A stretch of DNA of 6,092 nucleotides from Paradesertivirga sp965650335 (lineage in GTDB: Bacteria; Bacteroidota; Bacteroidia; Sphingobacteriales; Sphingobacteriaceae). This document shows, in pieces, positions 5,239 to 6,092 of the stretch. The position numbers and the translations under genes were made by a program. Position 1 is the first letter of the stretch; every line of letters starts with the position of its first letter. Location: assembly GCA_965650335.1 (NCBI GenBank), contig CBFGOI010000171.1:1-6092 (forward strand), read 5' to 3'. The notes under the pieces were generated by a model. It made no database searches. It was not told where the DNA came from and saw only the letters and a program-made list of their open reading frames with translations.

Positions 5239-6092
5239 TTAAAGAAAAATATTGTTTTCTTTAAATAGAGATTCTGACCTGGAGATGAATTTCGGTTCGG
5301 CCAATTTGGTTCCAAGCTTCTCGTTTAACTTTTTTATGGTGTAGTCGGCAAGTATGGGAGTATCCTTCTCGTCATGTTGATGCAGAAAGAAATAGATCGA
5401 ATTTAAGCCTTTTTCTGTCCAATGGGCCAGCCTCTCTACCCACTGATCAATCCGGCTGTAATCGGTAGGATGCAATCCGTTACCAACAAAGCGAATAAAA
5501 GCTTGCGGAGTCGGAAGCTCCATATGAACGCAATCTCTCCTGCCGGAGGCATCGGTAATGACGGCACCTTTTTTAACAGCGTACAGAAGTTCAAAAAGGT
5601 CTTTTCTGGCAACTGCATCGCTATACCAATCCGGATGACGCACCTCAACAAATAAATTAAAGTCTTTTGGCAAATGCTCCAGATAATCTCTAAGAATATC
5701 GAAGTTTTTGGGGCCGAAATTATCGCTTAACTGCAAAAAACAAGGCCCAAGGAATTCGCCAAATTCAGAAATGCTTTGAAGGTATTTCGTGGTGTCGTCT
5801 TCCGCATTTTTTAGGCGGCGTATATGACTTATAGTGCGACTAATTTTGGGAAAGAATTTAAAGTCTTTCCCCTCCACGGCGGCTTTTTCTTTCCATGTTT
5901 TAATCTGGTCCGGTTTAGGCATCTGATAAAAAACAGCATTCAGTTCAATACTATTAAAGTGCTTAACATATTCGTCTAGAAATTTCGTTTCCTTAGTTTT
6001 TTCAGGATAGATCAAGCCCACCCACTCCTTTCGTCCCCACTTTGCACAGCCTACATATAGCTCCGGAAATTCAGGCTTTTTAGCTTCTTTTA
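5239..6092 (-). CDS. DUF72 family protein (YecE-like TIM barrel), 5' end outside the window
   Basis: The reading frame stays open to the window edge, so 283 residues plus a stop are visible and the start codon is missing. A GTG at 6021 could be mistaken for the start, but the 23 codons before it encode LYVGCAKWGRKEW, the conserved first strand of DUF72 (usual form 'yvGtsgW.y.eW.g.fYP'). Further family marks are YPEKTKETKFLDEY, HFNSIELNAVFYQMP, the FFPKISRTISH segment, GPCFLQLSDNFGP, FVEVRHPDW, the DASGRRDCVHM segment, FIRFVGNGLHPTDYSRID and FFLHQHDE. DUF72 proteins adopt a TIM-barrel fold; their reaction is not established, so I assign none. Only a few residues are likely to be missing. The gene runs toward the peroxiredoxin gene with no terminator between, so the two may form a transcription unit. 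Confidence 0.92.
   Translation of the reverse strand, partial: KEAKKPEFPELYVGCAKWGRKEWVGLIYPEKTKETKFLDEYVKHFNSIELNAVFYQMPKPDQIKTWKEKAAVEGKDFKFFPKISRTISHIRRLKNAEDDTTKYLQSISEFGEFLGPCFLQLSDNFGPKNFDILRDYLEHLPKDFNLFVEVRHPDWYSDAVARKDLFELLYAVKKGAVITDASGRRDCVHMELPTPQAFIRFVGNGLHPTDYSRIDQWVERLAHWTEKGLNSIYFFLHQHDEKDTPILADYTIKKLNEKLGTKLAEPKFISRSESLFKENNIFL

Overview
The window looks like ordinary chromosomal DNA from a member of the Bacteroidota, most likely Sphingobacteriales (Pedobacter-like). Three things point there: the fused murF-alr gene, a promoter of the TTG-N19-TAnnTTTG type used by this phylum, and A/T-rich start regions without clear Shine-Dalgarno sites. The lineage is inferred from gene style, not from a database comparison.

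Left part (1-723): a tRNA-Gly(GCC) gene on the minus strand is cut by the window edge inside its T-loop. It has a near-perfect phylum-type promoter at 114-143. Upstream of that promoter on the same strand is recX, a RecA modulator. recX is divergent from the next gene, with 65 bp between the two start codons.

Middle part (724-3860, plus strand): one 822-residue protein joins MurF (adds D-Ala-D-Ala to the peptidoglycan precursor) to alanine racemase (makes the D-Ala). Two steps of cell-wall precursor supply therefore sit in one polypeptide. Its stop codon lies in the loop of an intrinsic terminator. A two-helix DUF502 membrane protein follows, with a -7 promoter box so close to its ATG that the mRNA should be almost leaderless.

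Right part (3857-6092, minus strand): a MacroD/YmdB-type macrodomain protein converges on the DUF502 gene, and the two stop codons overlap in a single TTAA. Upstream on the same strand are a 1-Cys peroxiredoxin with a strong terminator of its own and a DUF72 (YecE-like) gene. The DUF72 gene runs off the right edge, so its N-terminus is missing. DUF72 and peroxiredoxin may be co-transcribed (54 bp apart); the macrodomain gene is separated from them by the terminator.

No mobile element, CRISPR array, phage gene or obvious new defence or metabolic system is visible. The less ordinary signals are small: a perfect 19-bp palindrome at the MurF/Alr domain junction, a hairpin in the leader of the macrodomain gene, a possible leaderless promoter, and convergent genes with no spacer or terminator between them.
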